Below are positions 23,348 through 31,911 of a DNA stretch of 64,000 nt, one piece after another. Made by a program: the position numbers and the translations under genes. The notes beneath the pieces are model-generated. The model worked only from the letters and a program-made list of their open reading frames with translations. It did no database searches and was not told the origin of the DNA. The stretch covers positions 186,001 through 250,000 of the forward strand of contig CALUYB010000001.1 in assembly GCA_944324905.1 (NCBI GenBank), given 5' to 3'. The stretch is from Candidatus Gastranaerophilales bacterium. GTDB lineage: Bacteria > Cyanobacteriota > Vampirovibrionia > Gastranaerophilales > Gastranaerophilaceae. The number at the start of each line of letters is the position of its first letter. The stretch's first letter is position 1.

Positions 23348-25747
23348 ATGGCAAATTTGTTGTGTCGTTGTAACGGCGACGTTAAAAAAGCTTTTACGCT
23401 TGCGGAATTATTAGTTTCAGTGCTTATTATCTCAATTATTATGGTAGTTTTAGCCCCTGTCATCACCAAAAGGGTGACAAGTAACATTAATGTTTCAGGC
23501 GGAGGAGGAAGTACTAAAAAAGAAAGTAAACTTTTTTTGTATAATCCAACCGATCCAAACTGCTCTGCTGTTGCAGGGCAAAATGCTCTTGATTGCAACT
23601 TTACAACAGGAGTTGGTGTTAAAAGCATGAATGTTGTCATGGTCTCAGGCGGTGGTGGTGGAGCAGGGGCTACCACTCCAAATTATGACTATGGAAAAAA
23701 ATTAACTGTAACAAATTCAACTGTTGGCAGTGCTAAAACTCAAGAGTTTACAATTACAAAAGGCATGAAAAACTTTACTGTTACATATCTCTCTGGCTCC
23801 GGCGGCGGTGGAGGCGGCGGAGCATGGATTGAAGAACAAGGTGGCGCACCGACCTCTCAAGCGGATTGTGACAGATACGACGCTAAGTTTTTAACAGCTG
23901 CTCAAAATGGCGGAACACCTGTATGTGTTACAAAATATAATATTGGTGATATACCATCAGCAACAAACGGTGGGATTGCAACATCTGTTACAACCGTATC
24001 AACAAATACATATTGCTCAGCTAACGCATGCTGTTGGCAAGGGCAAACTGCAAGCCCATGTGATAGTTCAGGCACAACTTACAGCGGTTGCAACAGAACA
24101 GTATGCACATGGTATGCTGGAAATGCCTCTTGTCAAGCATTAGCATATAATGGCACAAAAGCAGGTGATTGGAGATTGCCAACAAAAAATGAGATGTCTA
24201 AATGGGCATCAAATATTAACACTATTAACAAAAACAAAGGTGATAACGGCTTGAGGCTTTGTGACTACCACAGCGGTTACGGCGCAGCCAGGTGCAGCAA
24301 TTACTACGTTTGCGGCGGGTCGACCTATGGTAGCTGTTTTCCACAGTATGTCTGGTCGGCTACTACCAGCGGTAGCAATGTTTACGACTTCGGCCTGAAT
24401 AGCGGTTCTTTCAACGGTCCGAATTCTACCTCCGCTCGTTACGCCGAGTCGGTTCGCTGTGTCCTGGAGGGCGGAGCTCAGACCTTTAACTCTTTCGCCG
24501 GCGGCGGAGGCGGCGGCGCTTCTTTCTTCAAAAACTATCAAATTCCCGATGACTTAATAGTTAATAACATCGGAGGAAAGATTGTATTTTACGCGGCAGG
24601 CGGAGCTAAAGGTGGAAACGCTGCAAGTTCCTCTGGATCTAACGCGAGCAATGGTAACAATGGTTCAGAATCATACATTGCTTTGTATGACGCGGATGGA
24701 AATTTAAAATGGGGATTAAAAGCCGCAGGCGGATATGGCGGCAAGGGTGCAACAAGCACTGCAGCAGGCAGTGGTGGTGCTCAAGTTGCCATTTCGAGTT
24801 GCAAAATTTTTCAAAATAATGTGTGGACAAATACAAACTGTACCTCATCAGGCCCAAAAGGCAATGATGGTGGTACTTCAACAGATTCTACGGCCGCTGC
24901 AAACGGAGGAGCAGGAGGGGGCTCAATGTACAGCTCCACTGCTCTTTCGGGCGGAGGCGTAGGCGGCACAAATTCATTAGAAACAGGCGGAAATGGAGCG
25001 TATTATGGTGCAGGAGGTGGAGGTGCTACCACAAGATTTATAACTTCAAGCGGCACTACAACAGCCTCGGCAGGTAAAGGTGGTTATGGGGCAAATGGAG
25101 TAGCTGAGATAACCTATGATTTAACATATGAATCCGCAGGAGGCGGAGGTGGCGGCGGTGGTGCCATGTTAAAGGTTGAAAATATAACTGTTACTCCTTC
25201 TACTACATACACTGTTCGTGTCGGTGGCGGCGGTAATGGCGGAGCTATTATGAACAATGGCGTAGACGGTGGTGAAAGTAAGGTTACTTTCTCAGGTGGT
25301 ACATATGTTTTAAGCGGAGGTAAAGGAGGTAAAGTAGGAACAAGTGGAACAGCAACTACTTCAGCTGTTCATGGTGTAGGCGGTGCAGGTGCTGCTAAAT
25401 CTGGCGCTGGGGTGTCTGTAGCTGGAAGTAACGGAAGTGCTGGAACAATAAGTAATATTGGCTCCATTGGCGGTAGTGGAGGTAAAAGTGGAATAGAGAG
25501 TGAAGGAGGTTGTGGAGCATTATACAGTAACGGTGTAAATTGTTCAGCTACAACAACATATGGCTTAAGTACTATGTTTGTATCTCCATCTAATATATTT
25601 GACGCTGCTGAGTTTGGAAGTGCAGGAGCAGGCGGAGGCGGTGGAGGATATGCGTATAATACAACGATTTATCCAGATAATAACCCAGGGTACGGGGGTA
25701 ACGGGCAAAACGGATATGTGTATTTGTATTGGACAGAGTATAACTAG
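23348..25747 (+). CDS. Glycine-rich prepilin-like protein carrying the DGR variable repeat
   Basis: The 799-residue protein starts with a class III (type IV pilin-like) signal: KKA|FTLAE with Glu at +5 of the mature protein, then a hydrophobic helix (residues 16-38). Glycine-rich stretches follow. Residues about 225-375 form a Cys-containing domain with GDWRLPTKNE, typical of DUF1566/formylglycine-enzyme-like C-type lectin folds. The DGR variable repeat encodes residues 303-374, ending SVRCVL. A further 425 glycine-rich residues follow. It is probably an exported or pilus-associated surface protein; the ligand is unknown. Base composition of the variable segment is clearly more GC-rich than its surroundings. 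Confidence 0.85.
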   Translation: MANLLCRCNGDVKKAFTLAELLVSVLIISIIMVVLAPVITKRVTSNINVSGGGGSTKKESKLFLYNPTDPNCSAVAGQNALDCNFTTGVGVKSMNVVMVSGGGGGAGATTPNYDYGKKLTVTNSTVGSAKTQEFTITKGMKNFTVTYLSGSGGGGGGGAWIEEQGGAPTSQADCDRYDAKFLTAAQNGGTPVCVTKYNIGDIPSATNGGIATSVTTVSTNTYCSANACCWQGQTASPCDSSGTTYSGCNRTVCTWYAGNASCQALAYNGTKAGDWRLPTKNEMSKWASNINTINKNKGDNGLRLCDYHSGYGAARCSNYYVCGGSTYGSCFPQYVWSATTSGSNVYDFGLNSGSFNGPNSTSARYAESVRCVLEGGAQTFNSFAGGGGGGASFFKNYQIPDDLIVNNIGGKIVFYAAGGAKGGNAASSSGSNASNGNNGSESYIALYDADGNLKWGLKAAGGYGGKGATSTAAGSGGAQVAISSCKIFQNNVWTNTNCTSSGPKGNDGGTSTDSTAAANGGAGGGSMYSSTALSGGGVGGTNSLETGGNGAYYGAGGGGATTRFITSSGTTTASAGKGGYGANGVAEITYDLTYESAGGGGGGGGAMLKVENITVTPSTTYTVRVGGGGNGGAIMNNGVDGGESKVTFSGGTYVLSGGKGGKVGTSGTATTSAVHGVGGAGAAKSGAGVSVAGSNGSAGTISNIGSIGGSGGKSGIESEGGCGALYSNGVNCSATTTYGLSTMFVSPSNIFDAAEFGSAGAGGGGGGYAYNTTIYPDNNPGYGGNGQNGYVYLYWTEYN
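24254..24467 (+). repeat. Variable repeat (VR) of the DGR target
   Basis: This 214-nt segment of the prepilin-like gene aligns end to end with the minus-strand template-like repeat at 22825-23038. Its last 21 nt (TCGGTTCGCTGTGTCCTGG and flank) are identical to the template side and GC-rich, as expected for an initiation-of-mutagenic-homing region. Changed codons cluster where the template has AAC or AAT. Confidence 0.8.
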
Positions 25748-25778
25748 AAAACAGGTTTTCGTATCTTAATTCTAAATT

Positions 25779-25820
25779 GGGGTGTACTCCAGGTAGACAA
25801 AAATACACCCCCCTTTTTTT
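25779..25820 (+). terminator. Terminator of the DGR target gene
   Basis: GGGGTGTA (25779-25786) pairs with TACACCCC (25804-25811), followed by a run of seven T. It ends within the stop codon of the convergent reverse transcriptase gene. Confidence 0.85.
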
Positions 25821-26994
25821 ATTCTGTTTCATAGTTTGTTATAATTATTTTCGAAAAGTTTTCATCAGGATGAGTAAAAAGTGTTGTAGATTTTAAGCAC
25901 AATTTTTTTCTTAAGTTGTAACCGTTGACATGCTTGTACATTCCAAGGTAGCTGTTTATTTGGTTTCTAAATTTATTTAGTACTTTTGGGTCAAATCTGT
26001 TTTTATCTTTTTCCCATTTTTTTACCGTATTAAAGGATTTTTTTATAATTCTTGTTCTTAAATGCAGACTGTTTGGCTTTATTACATGGCCTACAAAGTC
26101 AAAGCCCTTGCAAAGTGTGTTCATATTTTTCTTTTTATGGTTAAGTGAGAGCGCTAAGTTATTTTGCAAAAATTTATTTATTTCAGCATAAGCATAGTTA
26201 AGATAGCCTGCGTCTTTGTCCATAAGCAACATGTCATCAACGTATCTGCAGTAATATTTGCACTTTAGCTTGTGTTTAACAAATTGATCAAGCGGATTTA
26301 AGTAAACATTTGAGAAAAACTGACTTGTGAGATTTCCTATAGGCAAACCTTTTTGTGGGTCAGTGTTAAAAAGACTTTTGTACTTGGGCAATAAATCGTA
26401 AAGCCATGGGGGGGATTTCATGTAAACATTATTTTTAGGGTCATGAAAGAGCACTTTTTTAATTAAATTTAAAAGCCAAGGCTCAAAAACATATTTGCAA
26501 ATTTCATTGTATAAAATTTCTTTGTCTATGCTGTTAAAGAAATTTCCTATGTCAGCTTTTAGAAAATATGCTCTTTGACTGTAGTTTCTTGTAATTTTTT
26601 TTGCATATTTTTTAGCTTGAATTGCGCCTTTTAGAGTTCCCCTCTTTGGAATACAGCTGTATGTGTCTAAAATAAATCTATTTGTAAAACGTTCTTTTAT
26701 TGCATTGTAAATGAGGTGGTGAACAATTCTGTCTCTGAAGGCTCCTGCCCAGACCTCGCGCGGTTTTGGTTCGGTTACAATAAAGCAAATACTTTTGCCG
26801 ATTTCATATGTATCGTTTACTATTTCTTCGTAAAGTTCAAAAATATTTTTTTCAAGTTCAAATTCAAAATCTATTGCCTGCATAGTGTTTCGTTTGTGTT
26901 TTCTGCAGTCGTAGTAAGCCTCAAAGAGTTTTGAAATTGAAAATTCTTGAAGTTTTATAAATTCTATTTTATTATTTTGTTTTTTCAAGTTCAT
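25819..26994 (-). CDS. DGR reverse transcriptase
   Basis: The 391-residue protein is a group II intron-like RT without maturase or endonuclease domains. It has the first catalytic Asp in ADIGNFFNSID (about residue 148), the DGR hallmark LPIGNLTSQ at about 217-225 (in place of QGxxxSP of other RTs) and the YVDD box at about 251-254. It copies template RNA with errors at adenines and feeds the cDNA into the variable repeat. The start is the ATG at 26994; an in-frame GTG at 27006 is possible. It overlaps the avd gene, so the two are translationally coupled. Confidence 0.93.
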   Translation of the reverse strand: MNLKKQNNKIEFIKLQEFSISKLFEAYYDCRKHKRNTMQAIDFEFELEKNIFELYEEIVNDTYEIGKSICFIVTEPKPREVWAGAFRDRIVHHLIYNAIKERFTNRFILDTYSCIPKRGTLKGAIQAKKYAKKITRNYSQRAYFLKADIGNFFNSIDKEILYNEICKYVFEPWLLNLIKKVLFHDPKNNVYMKSPPWLYDLLPKYKSLFNTDPQKGLPIGNLTSQFFSNVYLNPLDQFVKHKLKCKYYCRYVDDMLLMDKDAGYLNYAYAEINKFLQNNLALSLNHKKKNMNTLCKGFDFVGHVIKPNSLHLRTRIIKKSFNTVKKWEKDKNRFDPKVLNKFRNQINSYLGMYKHVNGYNLRKKLCLKSTTLFTHPDENFSKIIITNYETE

Positions 26995-27364
26995 TGTCAG
27001 AATCACAAATATTTTTAGAACTGTGCGAAAGCCAGCCGTTAAGCTGTTTTTCTATGTCTTGAGTCATTAGCGTGAGTTCAATGTATTTGTCTTTTGAAAT
27101 ATTCTTTAGTTCATGTGAGAGTCTTAAAATTACGTTTAAATATTGTAATTTTTCAAGTAATTCCTTGATGATTTGCGCCCTGTCTTTAAGGTTTTGAGCT
27201 GAATTTGCCTTGTAAATCCATACGATAAAATCAATCCCGCCGTTGTTGAGCTTTTCGCCTAGAGTGTAGCGAAAATCGCGCTGAAAGTGGATTGTCTGCT
27301 TTGTTATTTCAGCTAAAAAATCAAAAGATTTCTTATATACGTTTAAATGGTGGTACTGTGCCAA
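26972..27364 (-). CDS. avd: DGR accessory variability determinant (Avd), four-helix bundle
   Basis: The 130-residue, mostly helical, basic protein matches the Avd/S23-type four-helix bundle (MAQYHHLNVYKKSFDFLAEI at the start and the GIDFIVWIYKANSA segment). Avd forms a pentameric barrel that binds the RT and template RNA and is needed for mutagenic homing. The start is TTG at 27364 with AGG upstream. Its 3' end overlaps the RT frame by 23-35 nt. Confidence 0.87.
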   Translation of the reverse strand: MAQYHHLNVYKKSFDFLAEITKQTIHFQRDFRYTLGEKLNNGGIDFIVWIYKANSAQNLKDRAQIIKELLEKLQYLNVILRLSHELKNISKDKYIELTLMTQDIEKQLNGWLSHSSKNICDSDNELEKTK

Positions 27365-27569
27365 TTTGCCTATCCGTTGTTATATACAAAGTCAATTATA
27401 CATAAGCGCAGCAATTCTTTCAAGCGTTATTATTTGCTTTATAATTTGAATAAATATTTGAAAAACCTTGTGTGGTAAGGGTTTTAATATATAAAATATG
27501 TTTATATATTGTATCGATATGTAAATATAATTTATAATATTGTTAACCTTTGCGTAATTTGTTATTATG

Positions 27570-27735
27570 CGCCCAACCGTCACACTGCGCGCCCAACCTG
27601 TCACCCTGAACACTAAAACCTGTCACCCTGAACTCGTTTCAGGGTCTAATCCTTTTGCGCGTTAATTTTTCAGATGCTGAAATAAATTCAGCATGACAGG
27701 GGGGTTGAGTTCAGCATGACAGGGGGTTATTTGGC
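27570..27735. repeat. Palindromic dispersed repeats, right side of the DGR island
   Basis: A full 76-nt two-hairpin unit (27622-27697) is flanked by partial units. It has the same orientation as the unit at 22034-22109. The short frame across 27392-27613 on the minus strand has no support. Confidence 0.8.
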
Positions 27736-27776
27736 ATAATTAGGGATTATTTGTGCGGGAGTTTAGTGTTATGCAT

Positions 27777-27876
27777 AAAAAAAAGCCGTCCTAAAAGGCG
27801 GCTACTAGACTTGGGGAGGAGGTTTTGAGTTAGGACTTATGTCCTTATGTTTTTCTTAACGGTTCAAGTTTTCAAA
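27777..27876 (-). ncRNA. Candidate small RNA with exposed CCUCC motif
   Basis: On the minus strand an extended -10 TGATATATT (hexamer 27888-27883) predicts a start near 27876. The RNA has a 5' hairpin AGGAC-AUAA-GUCCU (27845-27832), an unpaired CCUCCUCCCC (27822-27813) and a 3' hairpin AGCCGCC/GG-CGGCT followed by eight U: a strong terminator. The layout (hairpin, single-stranded anti-SD-like motif, terminator) resembles cyanobacterial Yfr1 in architecture, not in exact sequence. No gene lies upstream on this strand for the terminator to serve. Confidence 0.5.
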
Positions 27877-27941
27877 CCTTTAAATATATCATCCATATGC
27901 ATTAATTTTTAAAAAAAGTTCAATATTTATAACCGTTTTGA

Positions 27942-27947
27942 TAAAAT
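27942..27947 (+). promoter_or_regulatory. Extended -10 box of the alpha/beta hydrolase gene, predicted leaderless
   Basis: TGATAAAAT (hexamer TAAAAT) ends 6 nt before the ATG at 27954, and no Shine-Dalgarno sequence is present. Confidence 0.6.
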
Positions 27948-27953
27948 ATAAGT

Positions 27954-28730
27954 ATGAAAAAATTTTTAGCATTATTATTGATAATATTTTTTGCTTTTAC
28001 CTTATTAGGTGCAGATGCTGCGCAAAAAAAGAAAAGGGTCAAAAAGCCTAGAATTAAAACAAAGGTCGAACTTGAGGCAAAAGACGGGTTTTTGCTTGTT
28101 GGCGATTTATATTTTGCGCCTCAAAGAAAACCTGCTCGTCCTCTTATAATCTTGCTGCACTCCTTTGGCTCAAGAGCAAGTGATTGGGGTAATTTGAGTG
28201 AAAATTTGCGACTTAAAAACTTTAATGTTTTGGCTCTTGATTTAAGAGGTCATGGGCGCAGTGTTTACATGAAAAACTTGAAATTTAAATCCAGAATGAA
28301 TTTTACAAAAGATGACTGGGCAAAAATGCCTATTGATGTTGTAAGTTCGATTGATTATATTAGAAAAAATTATCCGCAAATTAACACTGATGAAATATAC
28401 ATTGTAGGTGCTGATTTAGGCGCAAATATGGCTGTTTTGGCGGCTGCAGTTATGAAAATTAAGCCTTTGAAAATGGTTTTAATTTCACCTTATGTTTCAT
28501 TTAAAAACCTTGATATTGCGCTTGTTGTGCCAAGATTAAATACTGTACCTATGATGGTTATGGCGTCAAAAGCTGATAAATATTCTTATTCTCAATCGGA
28601 TATCATCTACAGGCTTATTCACTCGCCAAAGGTTTTAAAGTTATATGACCAGGGTGGTTCGGGGAATCTGCTTTTAAAACGCAATCCAAGTTCTTATGAT
28701 GAAATTATAAAATACATTTCAGATAAATAG
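27954..28730 (+). CDS. Exported alpha/beta hydrolase
   Basis: The 258-residue protein has a signal peptide (about 1-23, ending GADAA) and a Lys/Arg-rich linker, then an alpha/beta hydrolase fold. ILLHSFGSRASDWG carries the oxyanion-hole region near residues 63-76 and ALDLRGHGRS is near 95-104. The nucleophile elbow at about 143-150 reads VGADLGANM, so Asp or none replaces the usual Ser of GxSxG. The substrate is unknown. The changed elbow could mean a dehalogenase-like mechanism or loss of activity. Confidence 0.8.
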   Translation: MKKFLALLLIIFFAFTLLGADAAQKKKRVKKPRIKTKVELEAKDGFLLVGDLYFAPQRKPARPLIILLHSFGSRASDWGNLSENLRLKNFNVLALDLRGHGRSVYMKNLKFKSRMNFTKDDWAKMPIDVVSSIDYIRKNYPQINTDEIYIVGADLGANMAVLAAAVMKIKPLKMVLISPYVSFKNLDIALVVPRLNTVPMMVMASKADKYSYSQSDIIYRLIHSPKVLKLYDQGGSGNLLLKRNPSSYDEIIKYISDK

Positions 28731-28787
28731 ATGATTTAAAATACTCTACAAACATATATAGTATTCATATATCACAGGGAGTAGGGT

Positions 28788-29651
28788 ATGGCAGGAAATT
28801 TAAAAAGAAAACTTGAAATAAGTGAAGGTTTAAGGGTTGTAAAAGCCCCTAAAACAAAGCCATACAGCGATATTGATTTAAACAATTGGAAAATGTATTC
28901 GCATATTAAAACAGGCTCGCTGTGGGAATTTTCTTCGCGTGATAAGTCAAATGGTCACAGTTATGACTACCATGGCAACTATATTCCACAAATTGCAACG
29001 CAGCTTTTTGAGCGTTTTACAAAGAAAAATGACATTGTTTTAGACTTGTTCTTTGGCTCGGGTACATCAGGCATTGAGGCTCTTAATATGGGCAGAAGGT
29101 GCATCGGGGTTGAGCTGAAGCAAGATATGGTGGATTATGTTTCAAATAAGTTTTCAAAGCGCGAGCTTGTTTCAAAAATGAACATAATTTGCGCAGACAG
29201 CACATCGAGCGTCGCAAAAGAAAAAATCGAAGCACGTCTTGATGTTATGGGTTCAAAAGCTGCTCAGTTCCTTGTTTTGCACCCACCATACGATGATATT
29301 ATAAAATTTAGCGATAAAAAAGAAGATTTGTCTAATTGCGCGACAACTGAGGAGTTTTATGAGCTTTTCAAAAAAGTTGCAAAAAATGGTTATGATTTGC
29401 TTGAAAAAGGTAGATTTGCAGCGCTTATAATAGGCGATAAGTATGCTAATTCGCGCCTTGTGAATTTGAGTTTTGAGTGCCAAAGACGTATGGAAGAATT
29501 AGGTTTTATTACAAAAGCTGTCATTGTAAAAAATATCACAGGTAACGAAAAGGCAAAAGGCAAGCAGGCAAATTTATGGCGCTATCGCGCTCTTGCAGGC
29601 GGTTTTTATACTTTTGACCATGAATATATTATGGTTTTTCAAAAATTATAA
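28788..29651 (+). CDS. Orphan DNA methyltransferase-like protein
   Basis: The 287-residue protein has the SAM-binding motif LDLFFGSGTSGIEA at about residues 85-98 and, near 165, HPPYDD where N4/N6-amino methyltransferases have (D/S/N)PPY. The order catalytic-after-SAM fits the alpha/gamma or Trm11-like arrangement. No restriction gene is next to it, so a regulatory or housekeeping role is possible, or RNA as substrate. A strong ribosome binding site (GGGAGTAGGG) precedes the ATG. Its end overlaps the convergent gene by 6 nt. Confidence 0.78.
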   Translation: MAGNLKRKLEISEGLRVVKAPKTKPYSDIDLNNWKMYSHIKTGSLWEFSSRDKSNGHSYDYHGNYIPQIATQLFERFTKKNDIVLDLFFGSGTSGIEALNMGRRCIGVELKQDMVDYVSNKFSKRELVSKMNIICADSTSSVAKEKIEARLDVMGSKAAQFLVLHPPYDDIIKFSDKKEDLSNCATTEEFYELFKKVAKNGYDLLEKGRFAALIIGDKYANSRLVNLSFECQRRMEELGFITKAVIVKNITGNEKAKGKQANLWRYRALAGGFYTFDHEYIMVFQKL

Positions 29652-31772
29652 ATTATTCAACTGTTCAAGAATTCTTTTTTCAACTTTGTCAGCTTTTAAA
29701 ATGGCATTGTTGACATTAGGATCAAGAGCTTGTTCTTGTGAGTCTGATTTTATTGTACATTCTGATGATGGAATGTATGTCCTGACAGGTTCAAGAGGGT
29801 CTTGTTTTTCTTGTTTGGCATCTTCTTGAGTTGCTGCTTGTTCTTCTTCTTTTTTCTTTCCTAAGCCGAATAAGTCCATTTGGCTTTTAGAATTGTTATC
29901 AATTGCATTTAAACTTTGTGTGCCATTAGCTTGCGCAGGTGTGTTTTGTATTTTAGGCTGAATTTGCTGAGGGTTTTGCGCTTGCGTTGGCTGTGCCGGT
30001 TGTTCTTGTTTAATGTATTTTGGGTTTATTAAAGAGTTATTTTGAGGGGTGTTTTGAACTTTTAGCTCACCGTTTAAATATTTAACTAGTAAATCAGGAT
30101 TTTGTAAAAGTTCATTTGCAAATTGCGGGTCGCTTTGCATTTTTTGCATAAGTTCAGGGTTAGCTGCAAGTTTTTGCATCATTTCTTCCTGAGTCATATT
30201 TAATGGATTATTTTTATCAGCTTTTTTATCTTCTTTATCTTCATCAAGTATAGAGTTTGACGGTTTGCCAAATATTAAATGAGAGATTTTTGTCACACCT
30301 TTTGAAATAAAAGGACCTACGACCATCAAGCCTACAGCAAGCCTTAGAACTGTACCAAAGCCCTTGCCTCTTGCTTTATTTGCAAAGCCTTTAATTTTAT
30401 TAAAGAATGCGCCGCCAAGTGACTTATCTGCAGTATCAACAAATGGCATAATTGTTTCTGCATCTAAACCTGTTGAGAATACTTTACCCAAGAATTTAAA
30501 AGGTTTTTGCCAGAATTTTGCATCTCCTTTTAAGAATTCTTTTATTTTTTTAGATTCTTTTAAGTAATCAATATGAGAAATTGTGCCTGATGCTACTTTT
30601 TCATTTAATTCTTTAACCATAGTGCGGTATGTATTAACTGCAGCTTTTTGGTCTTTAAGATTATTTGCGCCGTTAATGCCTATGTATTTTAAACCGCCAA
30701 GGGTATGTGATGCCTGTACTTGAAATGGAATTGACAAGAAATAACCAAAGTCATTTGCAACGTTTTCAGTAAATGTAGAGAATTTTTCACCTTCTGGCGC
30801 GTCCATGGCTTTTCTGATTGCTTGAGCAAACATTACCGCTTGAATGATAATCATTATTTTGCCGCCGGCACCGCCGTTTGTAGTGCCTTCAAGGGTTTTT
30901 AAAGCTGTTTTTGGTAAGCTTTTACCTAAGTTTGTAGCTTCCTTGCCAAGGGCAGCGTCGTTTTTGTAAATGGCATTTAGTTTATTTGCCATTTCTTTAA
31001 AAGAACCTTTTCTTTTTAAGAAAGGAATATTTGGAATTCTTAAATTAAAACCAATGTTTGTAAATGGAATGCCTATGCGCGTGTTTATAATATTATCAAC
31101 TGTTACTTTAACATTTGAATTGCTCAACCTTTTGGTTAAATCCATAATTTGAGCTTTGTTATTTTCGCAATTTTCAAATAAATCTCCAATGTAACTTAGG
31201 GCTTCTTGACCTGTTTTTCCTTTGAAATCCGTACCTTCAAGCAATTTTAGCAGGTCTTTGCCATTTTTCTCAGGGTTATTTTTCAAGTGATATTCAAGCA
31301 TAGACTTGATATCTGACATAATAAAACTGTTAATGCCTCTTGCCTGACTTTTAGCCATAGAGTTTTGCGGTTTTGTTGGTGTTTTTAAACTCCTTAATAT
31401 GTCAAATTTGTCAATAAAATTATTTATACCTGTTCTGATTTTTTTCTCGTTGCTGTTTTTAAAATGTTTTTTTGCAAAATTATCAGCCCTTGTGCCGATT
31501 TTACCAAGCCAGCTTTTGTCCCAATCACAGTCTAATTTATTATTTAAAAATTGGCAAAATTGAGCAAGACCAAGCCATATAACACCTGTTAAACCAACTG
31601 TAATGGGGTCTGTTTTTGCGCTGTTTGCTGCTTTAACAGCAGGGTTTTCACCAACGCGTTCTTTAACGTCGTAGTTTTGTACACTCTGAGGCAATTTTTG
31701 GTTAAGTTGTTGCGGTACAACATCTTTCACTGCGCCATAGTTCATATTATTTGAATAATTGTTTGTGATCAT
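29646..31772 (-). CDS. Unknown large protein with hydrophobic segments and STI1-like tail
   Basis: I do not recognise this 708-residue protein. Hydrophobic segments are seen near residues 58-78 (PITVGLTGVIWLGLAQFCQF), 315-335 and 465-485. Residues about 525-565 contain repeated NP/DP motifs (AANPELMQKM, SDPQFANELL, QNPDLLVKYL), like the DP/STI1 helices of Hsp70 co-chaperones and ubiquilins. A Gln/Pro/Asn-rich linker and a charged C-terminus follow. The start at 31772 is chosen over an in-frame codon at 31811 because AAGG precedes it. Possibly lineage-specific; no function assigned. Confidence 0.72.
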   Translation of the reverse strand: MITNNYSNNMNYGAVKDVVPQQLNQKLPQSVQNYDVKERVGENPAVKAANSAKTDPITVGLTGVIWLGLAQFCQFLNNKLDCDWDKSWLGKIGTRADNFAKKHFKNSNEKKIRTGINNFIDKFDILRSLKTPTKPQNSMAKSQARGINSFIMSDIKSMLEYHLKNNPEKNGKDLLKLLEGTDFKGKTGQEALSYIGDLFENCENNKAQIMDLTKRLSNSNVKVTVDNIINTRIGIPFTNIGFNLRIPNIPFLKRKGSFKEMANKLNAIYKNDAALGKEATNLGKSLPKTALKTLEGTTNGGAGGKIMIIIQAVMFAQAIRKAMDAPEGEKFSTFTENVANDFGYFLSIPFQVQASHTLGGLKYIGINGANNLKDQKAAVNTYRTMVKELNEKVASGTISHIDYLKESKKIKEFLKGDAKFWQKPFKFLGKVFSTGLDAETIMPFVDTADKSLGGAFFNKIKGFANKARGKGFGTVLRLAVGLMVVGPFISKGVTKISHLIFGKPSNSILDEDKEDKKADKNNPLNMTQEEMMQKLAANPELMQKMQSDPQFANELLQNPDLLVKYLNGELKVQNTPQNNSLINPKYIKQEQPAQPTQAQNPQQIQPKIQNTPAQANGTQSLNAIDNNSKSQMDLFGLGKKKEEEQAATQEDAKQEKQDPLEPVRTYIPSSECTIKSDSQEQALDPNVNNAILKADKVEKRILEQLNNL

Positions 31773-31911
31773 AATTTTGCCTTGATATGAGTATATATAA
31801 AATAAAAACAAATTAATCTCAAAATTTGCCTAAAAATAAAAATTTAATATTTTAGTTAATGTTTATGATTTTAATGTATGCTATAATTTTTAGATAAAAC
31901 GGAGTAGAAAT

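Noticed and set aside
25819-27006. Group II intron or retron
   Set aside because: The RT lacks maturase and endonuclease domains, has the DGR-type IGNLTSQ motif and is paired with avd; no intron domain V or msr/msd-like sequence is seen next to it.
28788-29651. Restriction-modification system
   Set aside because: Only a methyltransferase-like gene is present; neighbours on both sides are unrelated.
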